A stretch of 64,000 nt of DNA from Exiguobacterium sp. SL-9 (GCF_004336985.1 NZ_SJUO01000004.1:186001-250000), one strand, 5' to 3'; positions 35,242 to 44,473 are shown, counted from the stretch's first letter. Notes: a model not told the origin generated them from the letters alone. A program made the numbers and translations.

Positions 35242-36234
35242 TCAGAGAAGCTCTTTCGCGAGGAGACGATAGACGTTCAGTCGACTCTCTTGTGTATGTT
35301 GGATGCTGCAAATCATCGCCTCATCAAATCCATAATGGGCCGACTCTTCTTGCAGTTGTGTCGCAATCTGCTTCGGTGTCCCGACAAGATGAATCTTCCG
35401 GTTGTTGGCGATTTGAATCTTGTCGATCTCGGTGAGCGGATAATCGCGCGCTGCCTCCGGGCTAAGCAATTGCCGGAGCTGGCCCTTCATCAAAAACAGG
35501 CGCGACAAATCCGACGGGCGGGCCAAATACTCGGCCTCTTCTTCCGTCTCAGCCGTCGTGACGAGATACGTCACGCTGATGTCCGGCTTCTCCATGAATG
35601 CGGACGGGGTGAAGTGATGACGATACGCATCGAGCGCAGCGACGCTTAACTCCCCATTAAAGAACTGAGCGAACGAATAGCCGAGCCCCATCCGTCCTGC
35701 TTGGATGGCGCTGTTCCCGCTCGACCCGAGGAGCCACGCCTCTGGAAGCGTCACTCCGGTCGGAGCGGCCGGCGTATTCTTGTACCACCGTTCGTCTGGT
35801 GCTTCATCGTTGATCAGTTGCAACGTCGTCCCGAGTTTCTCATATAGACCGTCCATCATCGGCTTTTGACCTTGCGACATCGCGTAGATGGCGTTAGAAT
35901 CCCCGCCCGGTGCCCGGCCGACCCCGAAGTCGATCCGTCCCGGCGCTAGCGCGCTGAGCGTCTTGAACACTTCCGCCATTTTGAGCGGCGAATAGTGCAT
36001 CATCATGATCCCACCGGATCCGAGACGAATCCGTTCTGTTTTCGCCGCGATATAAGCCGCAACGACTTCCGGTGCCGAGCTCGCGAACGACATACCGCCG
36101 TGATGTTCGGCCATCCACATCCGGTAATAACCTAGTTCCTCTGCCACTTGGGCGAGTTCGACCGCACTTTGCAGCGCGTGTTCTGACGTATGGCCAGATG
36201 TCACTGGCGCTTGATCGAGTACACTTAATCTCAT
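35242..36234 (-). CDS. LLM-class flavin-dependent oxidoreductase
   Basis: 330 residues, the luciferase-like single-chain group typified by Bacillus YddN/YtmO. Features are SVLDQAPVTSGHTSE at the N-terminus, the WMAEHHGG stretch near residue 40 that lines the flavin site, LGSGGIMMMHYSPLKMAE and GVGRAPGG. The C-terminal VGTPKQIATQLQEE is also typical. Uses FMN; the substrate is unknown. Own promoter at 36257-36285. Divergent from the YjiH-like gene. Confidence 0.88.
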   Translation of the reverse strand: MRLSVLDQAPVTSGHTSEHALQSAVELAQVAEELGYYRMWMAEHHGGMSFASSAPEVVAAYIAAKTERIRLGSGGIMMMHYSPLKMAEVFKTLSALAPGRIDFGVGRAPGGDSNAIYAMSQGQKPMMDGLYEKLGTTLQLINDEAPDERWYKNTPAAPTGVTLPEAWLLGSSGNSAIQAGRMGLGYSFAQFFNGELSVAALDAYRHHFTPSAFMEKPDISVTYLVTTAETEEEAEYLARPSDLSRLFLMKGQLRQLLSPEAARDYPLTEIDKIQIANNRKIHLVGTPKQIATQLQEESAHYGFDEAMICSIQHTQESRLNVYRLLAKELL

Positions 36235-36256
36235 CTGTATCGCTCCGTTCTTAAAG

Positions 36257-36285
36257 TATATATGGTGAATATCTCGAATTTGTAA
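36257..36285 (-). promoter_or_regulatory. Sigma-A-like promoter of LLM oxidoreductase
   Basis: Minus-strand TTACAA (36285-36280), 17-bp spacer, TATATA (36262-36257). Confidence 0.45.
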
Positions 36286-36315
36286 GACTCGCCGTCATCA
36301 TACTAAAGTGAGCAC

Positions 36316-36357
36316 GAGAATACGAGCAGTTCGCTCGTGAGAGCGTTCTCTTTTTTT
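36316..36357 (+). terminator. Orphan intrinsic terminator-like hairpin
   Basis: GAGAA (36316-36320) pairs with TTCTC (36346-36350) around an inner ACGAGC/GCTCGT stem, followed by seven T. No plus-strand gene lies upstream; it sits just before the promoter of the YjiH-like gene. Confidence 0.6.
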
Positions 36358-36377
36358 CAGAAAATTGCAACGAGTTG

Positions 36378-36407
36378 TTGCCTGCTACGTATCCTCTTCT
36401 CTATAAT
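36378..36407 (+). promoter_or_regulatory. Sigma-A-like promoter of YjiH-like gene
   Basis: TTGCCT (36378-36383), 18-bp spacer, TATAAT (36402-36407). Leader of about 100 nt. Confidence 0.55.
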
Positions 36408-36510
36408 GAACGAGAAGAAACTATTCTTTTATAGCGATTCATTCAAGCATGATGGGGACATGCAAGTGAAGCGCGCCAACTACTTTTTTCGGGGAAAAGG
36501 GGTAAAAAAC

Positions 36511-37887
36511 ATGAATCAGACACCAAACAGGCCTGGTCAAGGCGGGCCGATGTTCACATCCTGGGATTATTTTAAGTTCATCTTTCCATCACTGATTGGT
36601 ACTTTATTCTTCATCGTGCCTGTCCCGACCGAGGACGGATTTACGATTCCGGTCGCACTCTTGTCGAATCAGCTGATCGACCTCATCGGCGGGACCGTTC
36701 CGACGCTTGCCGTCATCATGATGGGCATCTCGGTGCTTGGGTCATTGTGGACGTATTTGGCTAAACCGGCGTTCATTTTAGAGCGACCGCACTTCAATTC
36801 ACTGTTCAACGTCACACCGTTCTGGTTCGGGATGCGAGTCGTCGGTTTTATTGCCGGAATGATGACGCTTCTCGTGATTGGACCGGAGATGATCACATCC
36901 GAATTTACAGGCGGACTCTTGTTGTATGATTTGATTCCGATTTTATTCGCGACGTTTTTATTTGCCGGGATGTTGCTCCCGCTCCTGTTGAACTTCGGGT
37001 TGCTCGAATATGTCGGGACGATGCTCACTAAAGTGATGCGTCCGCTCTTCAAACTTCCAGGACGGGCCTCGCTCGACTCGCTCGCATCTTGGGTCGGAGA
37101 TGCGACGATTGGGATTTTGTTAACGACGAAACAATATGAAAACGGCTACTATACAAAACGAGAAGCCGCCGTCATCGCCACGACATTCTCCGTCGTCTCG
37201 ATCACGTTCACCATCGTCATCTTATCGTATATGGAGCTCGACGCTTACTTCTTGCAATACTACGGCGCGATTGTCTTATCCGGGATTGTCGCAGCGTTGA
37301 TTATGCCTCGAATTTATCCGTTGTCGAAAAAGGCGGATACACCGTACGAAGAAACTGAATTAAAACCAGAAGAACCGGTGCCGGCTAACGTGAAGATGCG
37401 CACATGGGCGTTGCGCCAAGCACTCTTGAAGTCTAAATCGAGCAAAGGGGCCGTCGCCACGCTCAAAGACGGTTTCCAAAACGTGCTCGACATGTGGCTC
37501 GGCATCTTGCCGGTCGTCATGGCGGTCGGGACGATCGCGCTCGTCATTGCAGAATATACGCCACTCTTCACGATTCTCGGTAAACCGTTCGAACCGATTT
37601 TGATGTTGCTCCAAGTTCCGGAAGCCGAAGCCGCGGCCCAGACGATGGTCGTCGGGTTCGCCGACATGTTCTTGCCGGCTGTGCTCGGAAGCGGGATCGA
37701 GAGCGAGTTGACGCGGTTCGTCATCGCCACGGTATCGGTCACGCAGCTCATCTTCATGTCAGAAGTCGGTGGATTACTCCTCGGGTCGAAACTGCCGATT
37801 TCATTCTTTGACCTCGTCCTCATCTTCTTGCTTCGGACGTTTATCACCTTACCAATCATCGTCGGGATTGCCCACTTGGTCTTCTGA
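36511..37887 (+). CDS. YjiH family membrane protein (nucleoside-recognition/Gate domain)
   Basis: 458 residues with about nine to ten hydrophobic helices. Two Gate-type regions are visible: LLPLLLNFGLLEYVGTMLTKVMRPLFKLPGRASLDSLASWVGD near residue 155-200, and ILPVVMAVGTIALVIAEYTPLFTILGKPFEPIL with PAVLGSGIESELTRFVIATVS near 330-420. This is the YjiH/nucleoside-recognition pattern. The family is thought to transport nucleosides, amino acids or spore-related cargo; substrate unknown. AAAGGGG precedes ATG 36511; in-frame extension to 36337 is rejected, as it crosses the promoter and an upstream terminator. Ended by a terminator. Confidence 0.85.
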   Translation: MNQTPNRPGQGGPMFTSWDYFKFIFPSLIGTLFFIVPVPTEDGFTIPVALLSNQLIDLIGGTVPTLAVIMMGISVLGSLWTYLAKPAFILERPHFNSLFNVTPFWFGMRVVGFIAGMMTLLVIGPEMITSEFTGGLLLYDLIPILFATFLFAGMLLPLLLNFGLLEYVGTMLTKVMRPLFKLPGRASLDSLASWVGDATIGILLTTKQYENGYYTKREAAVIATTFSVVSITFTIVILSYMELDAYFLQYYGAIVLSGIVAALIMPRIYPLSKKADTPYEETELKPEEPVPANVKMRTWALRQALLKSKSSKGAVATLKDGFQNVLDMWLGILPVVMAVGTIALVIAEYTPLFTILGKPFEPILMLLQVPEAEAAAQTMVVGFADMFLPAVLGSGIESELTRFVIATVSVTQLIFMSEVGGLLLGSKLPISFFDLVLIFLLRTFITLPIIVGIAHLVF

Positions 37888-37891
37888 CGTC

Positions 37892-37933
37892 ACAACGCCT
37901 CTTCTCATCGTTTCCTGAGAAGAGGCGTTGTTT
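37892..37933 (+). terminator. Intrinsic terminator
   Basis: Perfect 15-bp stem ACAACGCCTCTTCTC/GAGAAGAGGCGTTGT with 10-nt loop, T residues after. Confidence 0.85.
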
Positions 37934-37960
37934 GTATACTAAAGAAAAAGGAGGTACGTC

Positions 37961-38620
37961 ATGGAACATCATTACGCAGGTCAGCTCGAGCTCGCGAAAA
38001 AAGGCTATGCCGGCATCGTCGACCCTGTCGCTTATGTGAACGACCGCTATCATGGTCATTGGACGGTCAAGAGCGAGAAACACATCAGCGGGGTTCCGGT
38101 GTTACTTCAAAAAGCGTTCAACGGCGGCAAGAACAATTGTACGCTTACCTCGATGACGGCCATTTTTCGCTATTACCATGACCTTGGCTATGAACGCATC
38201 CCTGAGGACGTGATCGAGATTCAACGAGATGCGCGTGAGATTGCGCTCGCCCATCAATTTAAAGACGAGAAAGGCACACCGCCGACACGAATCAGTACAA
38301 TCGTCACAAAACTGTGGGCCCATTACGGCTACAACGGGCACAGCAGCTCACGTTATTTATGGAAATGGTCGACGTTCGAGCGTGAACTCGCGGCAAACCG
38401 TCCCTTCATCTTGAATATGGCGAACGGTTTTTATAAGAACCATTCTGTGACTGGAATCGGGTACATCATCTTCCGCAAACCCGGCTTTCCCGACGTCATC
38501 TTGCTCGAGGTGCTCGATAACCGGTCACGTGATATTCGCTATATCGATTTCAACGAGTTCAACTTTTGGGGCAGCATCACGCGCGTTCATCCGCCAAAGC
38601 TTGACGTTCAGCCGAAATAA
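37961..38620 (+). CDS. Predicted papain-fold (C39-like) cysteine peptidase-like protein, cytosolic
   Basis: 219 residues with no signal peptide. An N-terminal KAFNGGKNNCTLTSMTAIFRYY near residue 50-72 puts a Cys at the start of a helix, like the QxxxCG/C39 motif. A later FYKNHSVTGIGYIIF gives a His on a strand, and VLLEVLDNRSRD gives Asn/Asp. This Cys-His-Asn order is that of papain-like transglutaminase/peptidase C39 folds. The assignment is from this pattern only; a non-catalytic relative is possible. GGAGG before the ATG. The 3' end overlaps the convergent gene by 13 bp. Confidence 0.55.
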   Translation: MEHHYAGQLELAKKGYAGIVDPVAYVNDRYHGHWTVKSEKHISGVPVLLQKAFNGGKNNCTLTSMTAIFRYYHDLGYERIPEDVIEIQRDAREIALAHQFKDEKGTPPTRISTIVTKLWAHYGYNGHSSSRYLWKWSTFERELAANRPFILNMANGFYKNHSVTGIGYIIFRKPGFPDVILLEVLDNRSRDIRYIDFNEFNFWGSITRVHPPKLDVQPK

Positions 38621-39417
38621 TGACGAGCGCTCGCCTCGATTGCCGCTCCGATTCGGATGAGATGCTCCCGTTTCGCATACGAACCATGGTGGAGCCCGAA
38701 CGCATTTCGACCGTTCCCGAGACCGACGAACACTTCGGACGGTTTGAAATGTAACCCGATCATCGGGATACCGAGCGTCGCATGATAGCCGAGTTCGAAC
38801 CGGGCACTCGGATACGCCTCGACTTCCCCTTGATCTGTGAAACCCGGGAACACGGCGCAGTTTTCTCGCCCAAGGACGATCACACGGGACGGATTGACAT
38901 GACGTATCGTCCGTTCGAGCAAATCGAGCGATGTCGGGTGCTCCATCCATTGACGTCCCGTTCGCAATTGACCCATCTGACCCCACGTCGCATATTTGAA
39001 GAAGTCGACATGGAGCGCAGACCCGTCGTAAAACGAGCGGCCCATCCCTTCAAGCATGGCTTCGAGCTTCGCCCCTCCCGGTTTGCCGAACCAGCTCGTC
39101 GTCGCCCGTCCGGCCTCGAAGTAAGTCGCGGCGTAGTCAAGCGTCGCTTCGAGCGCACGTTCATCTTGTAAGTAGACATCGAGTGATTCATCACGCCAAT
39201 AGAACTTTTGTGACTCTCCTCTACGAACGGTCCCTTCCCGTTCGAAAAATTCGCCGCGTGACGGATTCGTCCCGATAGTGAGCCACTGTTTCTCTGTCGG
39301 CCTCCCGTACCATAAGACCGGGGATGCCCCCTCAATCAGCTCCGTCTGAAACGACGACGTCATGAGCGCTTGTTGAAATCGAATCGCATCTTGCAATAGC
39401 ACACGTGCCTGATCCAT
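38608..39417 (-). CDS. UDG-superfamily-like protein, hypothetical
   Basis: 269 residues. [13 protein letters not shown] near residue 45 resembles the first strand and loop of uracil-DNA-glycosylase-like folds (G-x-NP), and [12 protein letters not shown] near 185 could be the second core strand. The [19 protein letters not shown] segment near 220 could carry the catalytic His-loop equivalent. This is a tentative fold-level guess; no iron-sulfur Cys cluster is visible. No clear ribosome binding site was located beyond AGAGGATG. Overlaps the convergent gene by 13 bp with no terminator between them. Confidence 0.5.
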   Translation of the reverse strand: MDQARVLLQDAIRFQQALMTSSFQTELIEGASPVLWYGRPTEKQWLTIGTNPSRGEFFEREGTVRRGESQKFYWRDESLDVYLQDERALEATLDYAATYFEAGRATTSWFGKPGGAKLEAMLEGMGRSFYDGSALHVDFFKYATWGQMGQLRTGRQWMEHPTSLDLLERTIRHVNPSRVIVLGRENCAVFPGFTDQGEVEAYPSARFELGYHATLGIPMIGLHFKPSEVFVGLGNGRNAFGLHHGSYAKREHLIRIGAAIEASARHYFG

Positions 39418-39513
39418 CGTGCCACATCCTCTCTACTCGGTCGTTTCCCGCTTTCAGGCACATGTAAAATACGTTATAGTGAGAGGACGAAGCCAAAAAA
39501 AGGACGTGGATCT

Positions 39514-40224
39514 ATGCGTATCAATAAATTCATCAGTGAATCCGGCAAGGCGTCCCGCCGCCAAGCCGACCGTCTCGTCGAAGAGGGACGGGTCACCATC
39601 AACGGGAAGAAAGCGAAAATCGGCGACCAAGTGAACCCAGGAGACGAAGTGCTCGTCAACGGTTCGGCCGCCCGCGTCGCCCGAAACAACGTTTATATCG
39701 CCGTCCATAAACCGGTCGGCATCACGAGCACGACCGAGAAGAAAGTTAAAGGCAACTTGGTCGACCTCGTCAATCACCCGCTCCGCATATTCAATATTGG
39801 TCGCCTCGATAAAGATTCGGAAGGGCTCATCTTGATGACGAATGATGGCGATATCGTCAACGAGATTCTTCGCGCCGAGGGCGAGCACGAGAAGGAATAC
39901 ATCGTCTCGGTCGATAAGCCGATCACCCCGGAGTTCGTCGAACAGATGGAAGCCGGCGTCAAAATTCTCGGCCAGAAGACGTTGCCGTGTAAAGTGCATC
40001 AGCTGTCGAAGTTCGATTTTAACATCACGCTGACGCAAGGGCTCAACCGCCAAATCCGTCGCATGTGTGAAGCGCTCGGCTACGAGGTATACCGACTTCA
40101 ACGCGTGCGCGTCATGAACATCACGCTCGGCAAGCTCCCGCCCGGACAATGGCGCGATCTCTCGAAGAAAGAGCGCGAGCAGTTGTTCCGCGAATTGAAC
40201 TACGAACCGAAAGAATGGTATTAA
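39514..40224 (+). CDS. rluF: 23S rRNA pseudouridine synthase (RluF-like)
   Basis: 236 residues. S4 RNA-binding domain at 1-55 ([30 protein letters not shown]), then the pseudouridine synthase domain with the RsuA/RluB/E/F catalytic motif [17 protein letters not shown] near residue 93 (catalytic Asp) and [17 protein letters not shown] near 170. The C-terminal [20 protein letters not shown] is closest to RluF, which modifies U2604 of 23S rRNA; RluB is the alternative. A weak promoter with TATAGT lies about 40 bp upstream. The terminator at its 3' end is shared with the convergent gene. Confidence 0.88.
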   Translation: MRINKFISESGKASRRQADRLVEEGRVTINGKKAKIGDQVNPGDEVLVNGSAARVARNNVYIAVHKPVGITSTTEKKVKGNLVDLVNHPLRIFNIGRLDKDSEGLILMTNDGDIVNEILRAEGEHEKEYIVSVDKPITPEFVEQMEAGVKILGQKTLPCKVHQLSKFDFNITLTQGLNRQIRRMCEALGYEVYRLQRVRVMNITLGKLPPGQWRDLSKKEREQLFRELNYEPKEWY

Positions 40225-40225
40225 A

Positions 40226-40255
40226 ACAAGCCCAGACGCTTTTGTCTGGGCTTGT
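40226..40255. terminator. Intrinsic terminator (bidirectional)
   Basis: Perfect 12-bp stem ACAAGCCCAGAC/GTCTGGGCTTGT. The T-tract (TTTTAA) is on the minus side. It touches the stop codon of the next gene. Confidence 0.75.
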
Positions 40256-40689
40256 CATCGTTCATAGAGTGATGCGACGTGGTCGGTCTCACGAAGAATG
40301 AAACGTTTGAGCTGGGCGCTCAGATCATCGAGTTGCCCCATCGTTGTCTTGAACTTGAAGACTGCATGGAGATGGTCGAACGGATCGTGTGGCCACTCGT
40401 CATGGATGAAGACGTCGACTTGAATCGTGCCTGTCCGATCAATCCGCGTGAAGGTGAGGTTGATTTTTTGGTAATCCGCATCCGGGTCCACTAACTGCCA
40501 AATCACGGGTTCCTTCCCCCAGGTGTTATTGAATCCAGCAATCGAGTCAATCAGTTCTTGCAGTGTCTCGTCCTGCATATATACATCTTGAGTGCTCGAA
40601 CAGACGGATGCATGGAGGTAAAGCCTAATCTGATAAAACAGTTCGGTCTCATCCATCCAAATTCGTTCCATCTCGAATTGGGTTTTCAT
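40255..40689 (-). CDS. Hypothetical protein, tandem paralogue 1
   Basis: 144 residues, soluble, mixed alpha/beta. Homologous to the next gene upstream: FNNTWGKEPVIWQL versus FNARNGKSPKTWTL, and a C-terminal helix FKTTMGQLDDLSAQLKRFI versus FETTMGQMDELQRQLSAFL ending RETDxVxSL. I do not recognise the family. Size, low complexity and tandem layout resemble immunity or ligand-binding proteins, but no toxin is visible nearby. GGTATAG is the only ribosome-binding-like signal before the ATG, so the start is less sure. Confidence 0.6.
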   Translation of the reverse strand: MKTQFEMERIWMDETELFYQIRLYLHASVCSSTQDVYMQDETLQELIDSIAGFNNTWGKEPVIWQLVDPDADYQKINLTFTRIDRTGTIQVDVFIHDEWPHDPFDHLHAVFKFKTTMGQLDDLSAQLKRFILRETDHVASLYER

Positions 40690-40723
40690 TCTCTATACCT
40701 GCCTCTCGTGTAACGCGCTTTGC

Positions 40724-41137
40724 TTACTCCGGACGAAGCGATTCGACGAGATCGGTTTCGCGTGCCAAGAAAGCCGACAATTGTCGCTGCAACTCATCCA
40801 TCTGACCCATCGTCGTCTCGAACGAGAACGTCGCCTTCATGTCCCCGCCATCGCCTTTCATTTGTTCAATATCGACATTGACCCGAACGGTCCCTCTCGC
40901 ATTCGCAAGTTCGAACGTCAAGGAGACGTGGACGAGCGGAACATCGAGTGTCCACGTCTTGGGCGACTTCCCATTTCGTGCATTGAACGCGGATAACATA
41001 GAGACGAGCGCGTCGATATCGGATGCGGTGACATACTCGTCCACCGTGACCTCGCACCATTTTGCTTTTAACGTCAATGCCACATTCATCTCGCGCGCAT
41101 CCTCCCAAACGCGTCTCATCTTGAACTGTTCGACCAT
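40724..41137 (-). CDS. Hypothetical protein, tandem paralogue 2
   Basis: 137 residues, starting MVEQFKMRRVWED. Similar in length and in three blocks to the 40255 gene: an N-terminal MxRVW/MERIW, the central FNxxxGKxPxxW stretch and the C-terminal helix. Expected to be a mixed alpha/beta cytosolic protein. The ATG at 41137 is 6 nt after GGGGG; the ATG at 41143 directly abuts it. The two genes are separated by 34 bp and form one transcription unit. Function unknown. Confidence 0.6.
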   Translation of the reverse strand: MVEQFKMRRVWEDAREMNVALTLKAKWCEVTVDEYVTASDIDALVSMLSAFNARNGKSPKTWTLDVPLVHVSLTFELANARGTVRVNVDIEQMKGDGGDMKATFSFETTMGQMDELQRQLSAFLARETDLVESLRPE

Positions 41138-41256
41138 AGCCATCCCCCACTCTCATTTCGACTATATCATGTCGTTTCAACGAAATCCGTCAACTTTTCA
41201 CCAAAACGGGAATAGACTTATACAGACGATTTTGAAACGAAAAGAGGTGAATCGTC

Positions 41257-41583
41257 ATGAATGGCGCCTTGTTCCCTCGCACCTCAATCGGCAAGTGGTC
41301 GATTATCCTCATCGGCTTGTTCCTGGCCATGTACGTGCCGTTCCTCCTGCTCGATAACTTCGATACGACCTTTCATTCGACGCTTTGGAGCGACAACGCC
41401 GCGAACATGCTTCGGCTCAGCTATATGACCACGTTCTTCGTCCTCGGGCTCGGAGCGTTCGTGACCGGGTGGTGGGCCATCTTGAAACAAAAAGAGTATG
41501 CCGTGCTCGTCTTCTTCGCGGCCGTGCTCGGCTCCGGACTCTTCATTTTATTGGTCATGGAGCTCCTCGGTATCATCGAGTAG
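41257..41583 (+). CDS. Small membrane protein, paralogue of the 34889 gene
   Basis: 108 residues, three hydrophobic segments (SIILIGLFLAMYVPFLLL, MTTFFVLGLGAFVTGWWAIL, YAVLVFFAAVLGSGLFILLV). Shares the PRTSIGKWS/PQTRPGKWS start, helix spacing and length with the gene at 34889. The ATG follows AAAGAGGTG. The upstream AAAACGGGAATAGA element (41203-41216) matches that of the paralogue at 13 of 14 positions and resembles a SigB -10. Function unknown. Confidence 0.7.
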   Translation: MNGALFPRTSIGKWSIILIGLFLAMYVPFLLLDNFDTTFHSTLWSDNAANMLRLSYMTTFFVLGLGAFVTGWWAILKQKEYAVLVFFAAVLGSGLFILLVMELLGIIE

Positions 41584-41589
41584 AAGACA

Positions 41590-41623
41590 AAACAAGGAGT
41601 TCGCCGTGGCGGACTCCTTGTTT
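41590..41623. terminator. Bidirectional intrinsic terminator
   Basis: Sixteen-bp stem (41590-41605 with 41608-41623), one G-U pair, A/T-rich ends on both sides. Confidence 0.9.
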
Positions 41624-41631
41624 ATGATGGT

Positions 41632-44253
41632 TTAGCGGACGAAGACGTACTTCGTTTGACTCACGTGACCTTTTGCATCCTCGATGTGTACCGAGAGACG
41701 CTCCCCTTTTTTGAGGGTGCGTGTCTTCGTGACGAATGTACCTGTAAGTCCGGTCGTCCCTTTTCCGATGACGCGGCGCTTCGCGTCGCGGACGATGACC
41801 GTCATCCCGGCGTCCCCACGTCCTGTCACTTGCTTCGCATTCGCTCGAGGGGTCGAGACCGTCGGGCGTTTCGCACGGGCACCTTTCATAACAAGAAGAC
41901 GCTCGCTCGAGACGAACTTCCCATTGCTATACACAACACGGAGCACCGTATCTTGTTTTTGAGCCCCAATCTTCAATGCGACACGAGCTTGTTTCGACGT
42001 GCCTGTCGCCAGACGTTTCTCACCTTTATAGACGGTTACTTTTGTTCCACTCTTCACACTAGCAGCAAACACTGTCGAATTATCACGAACCACACTAGGC
42101 TTAGCATTGAGGCTTAGCATCGACGCTGCGTGATGTACGTTGACCTTACCGTAGCCACTGATGTAGTCATAGTTGAACGGAAGTTCTTCTTCAGGATCAT
42201 CCATGAAGTAGTCCAGTCCGTCTTCATAACTGATTCCGCCTGGCGCATCCCCACCTGAGAAAGCAAGGGGTTCCGCTGTTCGATGGAGCAACTGACGTAC
42301 TTCTTCCACTTTGAGCGTCGGGCGGGTCGACAACAATAATCCCACGACAGCTGAGACGTGCGGGGTCGCCATACTCGTCCCGTCCATATAGACGACATTC
42401 CCGTTCGGAATAAGACTCGCGACTTTCGTTCCTGGCGCTACGACATCGACACCGCGGCCATAGTTCGAGTAATCCGAGACGATACCGAACGTGTTGGTTG
42501 CGCCGACTGAAATCGTATATTTCGATGAGGCAGGGTACGAGAGGTTTGAATCTCCCTCGTTTCCAGTAGCTGCTACGACGACGACGCCGCGGTCATAGGC
42601 GTACTTCAGCATATAACCGATTGTTCGACTCTGACTTCCGCCAAGACTCATGTTAATGACTTTGGCACCTGCATCGACGGCATATTTAATCCCAAGCGCG
42701 ATTTGTTCTGTATCACCTGAACCGCTCGCGTCGAGCACTTTGACCGGAAGAATCGAGACAGCCGGCATGATTCCGCGCATCGATGTCCCGTTGTTTTGAA
42801 TGGCACCGATGACACCGGCCACGTGTGTCCCGTGTCCATGGTCATCAAGGGCACTCCCTTCCCCGTTCGGGTCGACAAAGTTTTTCTCATTGGCGATATC
42901 GACACGCCCTTTGAAGTCAAGGAGGCGATAATCGACACCTGTGTCGAGTACAGCTACTTTGACCGATCGAGCCGGTAAGTTGAGCGACTCGAATCCATCA
43001 AGTCCGATTCCAGCCTCTTGGAACGGCTGCAATACTGACTTCGGGTTGAGTGACCATTGATAGTCGTAGCTTGTGTCGGCCATGAACGCTTGATACGTTT
43101 GGACCGGCTCAATGAATTCGACGTTCGCATCACGCTCAAGCGTCGACTTGGCCGTCGCCTGCGTTTTCGTGCTCGCCGCTTCGACATCGACGACCGCGAA
43201 GTGGTCACCCGGACGGCCGAGGTCTACCTGCTCCGCCGAGACGTTCGACAATGCGTTGATCTTGCCGATGGACTTGCTCGGTGACGACTTATATTTGACG
43301 ATATAACGCGGGGCGTCATCGATTTCAATTGACATCCCGAACTTACCCATCACGTCTTGAAGCGGCGTATCGGCAAGTGCCTCGGTGCCGAGTGTGGCTG
43401 CTACCTTGTTTACTTCTGTTTGCAACGCTTTCGGGACGTTTGTCATCACGAACGCCTGCAAGCTCTTGATGGCAGCCTCATCTGCTTTCGTGAGCGTGTA
43501 CGCCTTACGGTCGACGAGCGCGTTCATAAGCGGCTGTAACGTCTTCAAATCATTGTACGCTTGTTGGCGTTTGGCTCCATCTTTCACGATCGCTTTGATC
43601 AAGTATGGTGACGTGCGATAGTACAAAGCAGCCAAATCGTTCCCAGCCTCAGACTGTGATAACACATCCGTCTGAATGCGACGGATGAGTTTTAACATCG
43701 AGTCGCGCTCCGGCGTCGGATTCAAAATTGACTCAACCGCGCACATGCCAGCCTCGGTCTCGATGTTCTCGTATTTAACCGGCAATTTGACCGGGTTGTA
43801 GACGAGCTTGATGTCAGACGCGGCGGCTTCTGCCTCTTCTGTCATGGGCAGATACTCGACTTTGATGTAGTAAGGGCCTTCCCATGCATACGGAAGACGA
43901 ATCGTCGCCGTCTGCTGTTCTTCTTCTTGTGTCGCACTCGCTCGATACGGCTCGAACGTCTCATCTTTCGCTGCCAGATCGGCGCTCGGATAGACCGAGA
44001 TGTTCGCGAGTTTTGTTGACTCAAACTGGATTTCCATATGTGTCATCGATGACGGGGCGCCCCGTTCCATTTTGAACCAGTATGTATTCGTGGCGTCTGT
44101 CCCCGTTTCAAACGTGACTTCCACTCCTGGGCTGAGCGTCTTCGCCTCTTGCATGCCCGCTCCGGCGTCCGCACTCACGTGGGGTGGAATCAAGGCCAAG
44201 ACAAGCATAAGCACCGTGACAACCGATAAAATTTGTTTCCATGTTGCTTTCAT
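41632..44253 (-). CDS. Secreted subtilisin-like serine protease (S8)
   Basis: 873 residues. Signal peptide (1-28, cleavage near VSADA); a long N-terminal extension (~35-150 beta-rich, PPC-like; ~160-300 helical); an I9-type inhibitor propeptide (~315-390, RYIVKYKSSP); the S8 catalytic domain (~395-690) with Asp437 in VAVLDTGVD, His474 in GHGTHVAG, oxyanion Asn565 in AATGN and Ser627 in GTSMATPH; then two Ig-like modules (~720-873), the last with a ADAGMTVIVRDAKRRVIGKG-type pattern. It should be exported and autoprocessed. No LPxTG or lipobox. Ends at a bidirectional terminator. Confidence 0.92.
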   Translation of the reverse strand: MKATWKQILSVVTVLMLVLALIPPHVSADAGAGMQEAKTLSPGVEVTFETGTDATNTYWFKMERGAPSSMTHMEIQFESTKLANISVYPSADLAAKDETFEPYRASATQEEEQQTATIRLPYAWEGPYYIKVEYLPMTEEAEAAASDIKLVYNPVKLPVKYENIETEAGMCAVESILNPTPERDSMLKLIRRIQTDVLSQSEAGNDLAALYYRTSPYLIKAIVKDGAKRQQAYNDLKTLQPLMNALVDRKAYTLTKADEAAIKSLQAFVMTNVPKALQTEVNKVAATLGTEALADTPLQDVMGKFGMSIEIDDAPRYIVKYKSSPSKSIGKINALSNVSAEQVDLGRPGDHFAVVDVEAASTKTQATAKSTLERDANVEFIEPVQTYQAFMADTSYDYQWSLNPKSVLQPFQEAGIGLDGFESLNLPARSVKVAVLDTGVDYRLLDFKGRVDIANEKNFVDPNGEGSALDDHGHGTHVAGVIGAIQNNGTSMRGIMPAVSILPVKVLDASGSGDTEQIALGIKYAVDAGAKVINMSLGGSQSRTIGYMLKYAYDRGVVVVAATGNEGDSNLSYPASSKYTISVGATNTFGIVSDYSNYGRGVDVVAPGTKVASLIPNGNVVYMDGTSMATPHVSAVVGLLLSTRPTLKVEEVRQLLHRTAEPLAFSGGDAPGGISYEDGLDYFMDDPEEELPFNYDYISGYGKVNVHHAASMLSLNAKPSVVRDNSTVFAASVKSGTKVTVYKGEKRLATGTSKQARVALKIGAQKQDTVLRVVYSNGKFVSSERLLVMKGARAKRPTVSTPRANAKQVTGRGDAGMTVIVRDAKRRVIGKGTTGLTGTFVTKTRTLKKGERLSVHIEDAKGHVSQTKYVFVR

Positions 44254-44432
44254 CTGTTTTCCTCATTTCTATATGTCCAAAGCTTCAACCGACGGATCCG
44301 TCAATTCATGTATACGTGATAATGGCTTGAAGGTTCCAACAATTAACTACAAAAAATCACTTAATTTCATTATTTTAGGAAATGAGTATTTTGTCTATCT
44401 CTAATCTATTTTTTTTGAAAAAAAATTTAAAA

Positions 44433-44457
44433 AGGCCAGAGGATCGTCCTCTGACCT
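44433..44457 (-). terminator. Intrinsic terminator of SDR gene
   Basis: AGG-CAGAGGA paired with TCCTCTG-CCT (one mismatch), loop TCG, followed on the minus strand by TTTTTAAATTTTTTTT. Confidence 0.82.
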
Positions 44458-44473
44458 AGATGTACATTTACGT

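Noticed and set aside
36337-36510. N-terminal extension of the YjiH-like protein
   Set aside because: The extension crosses a promoter and lies directly after a terminator; ATG 36511 has its own ribosome binding site.
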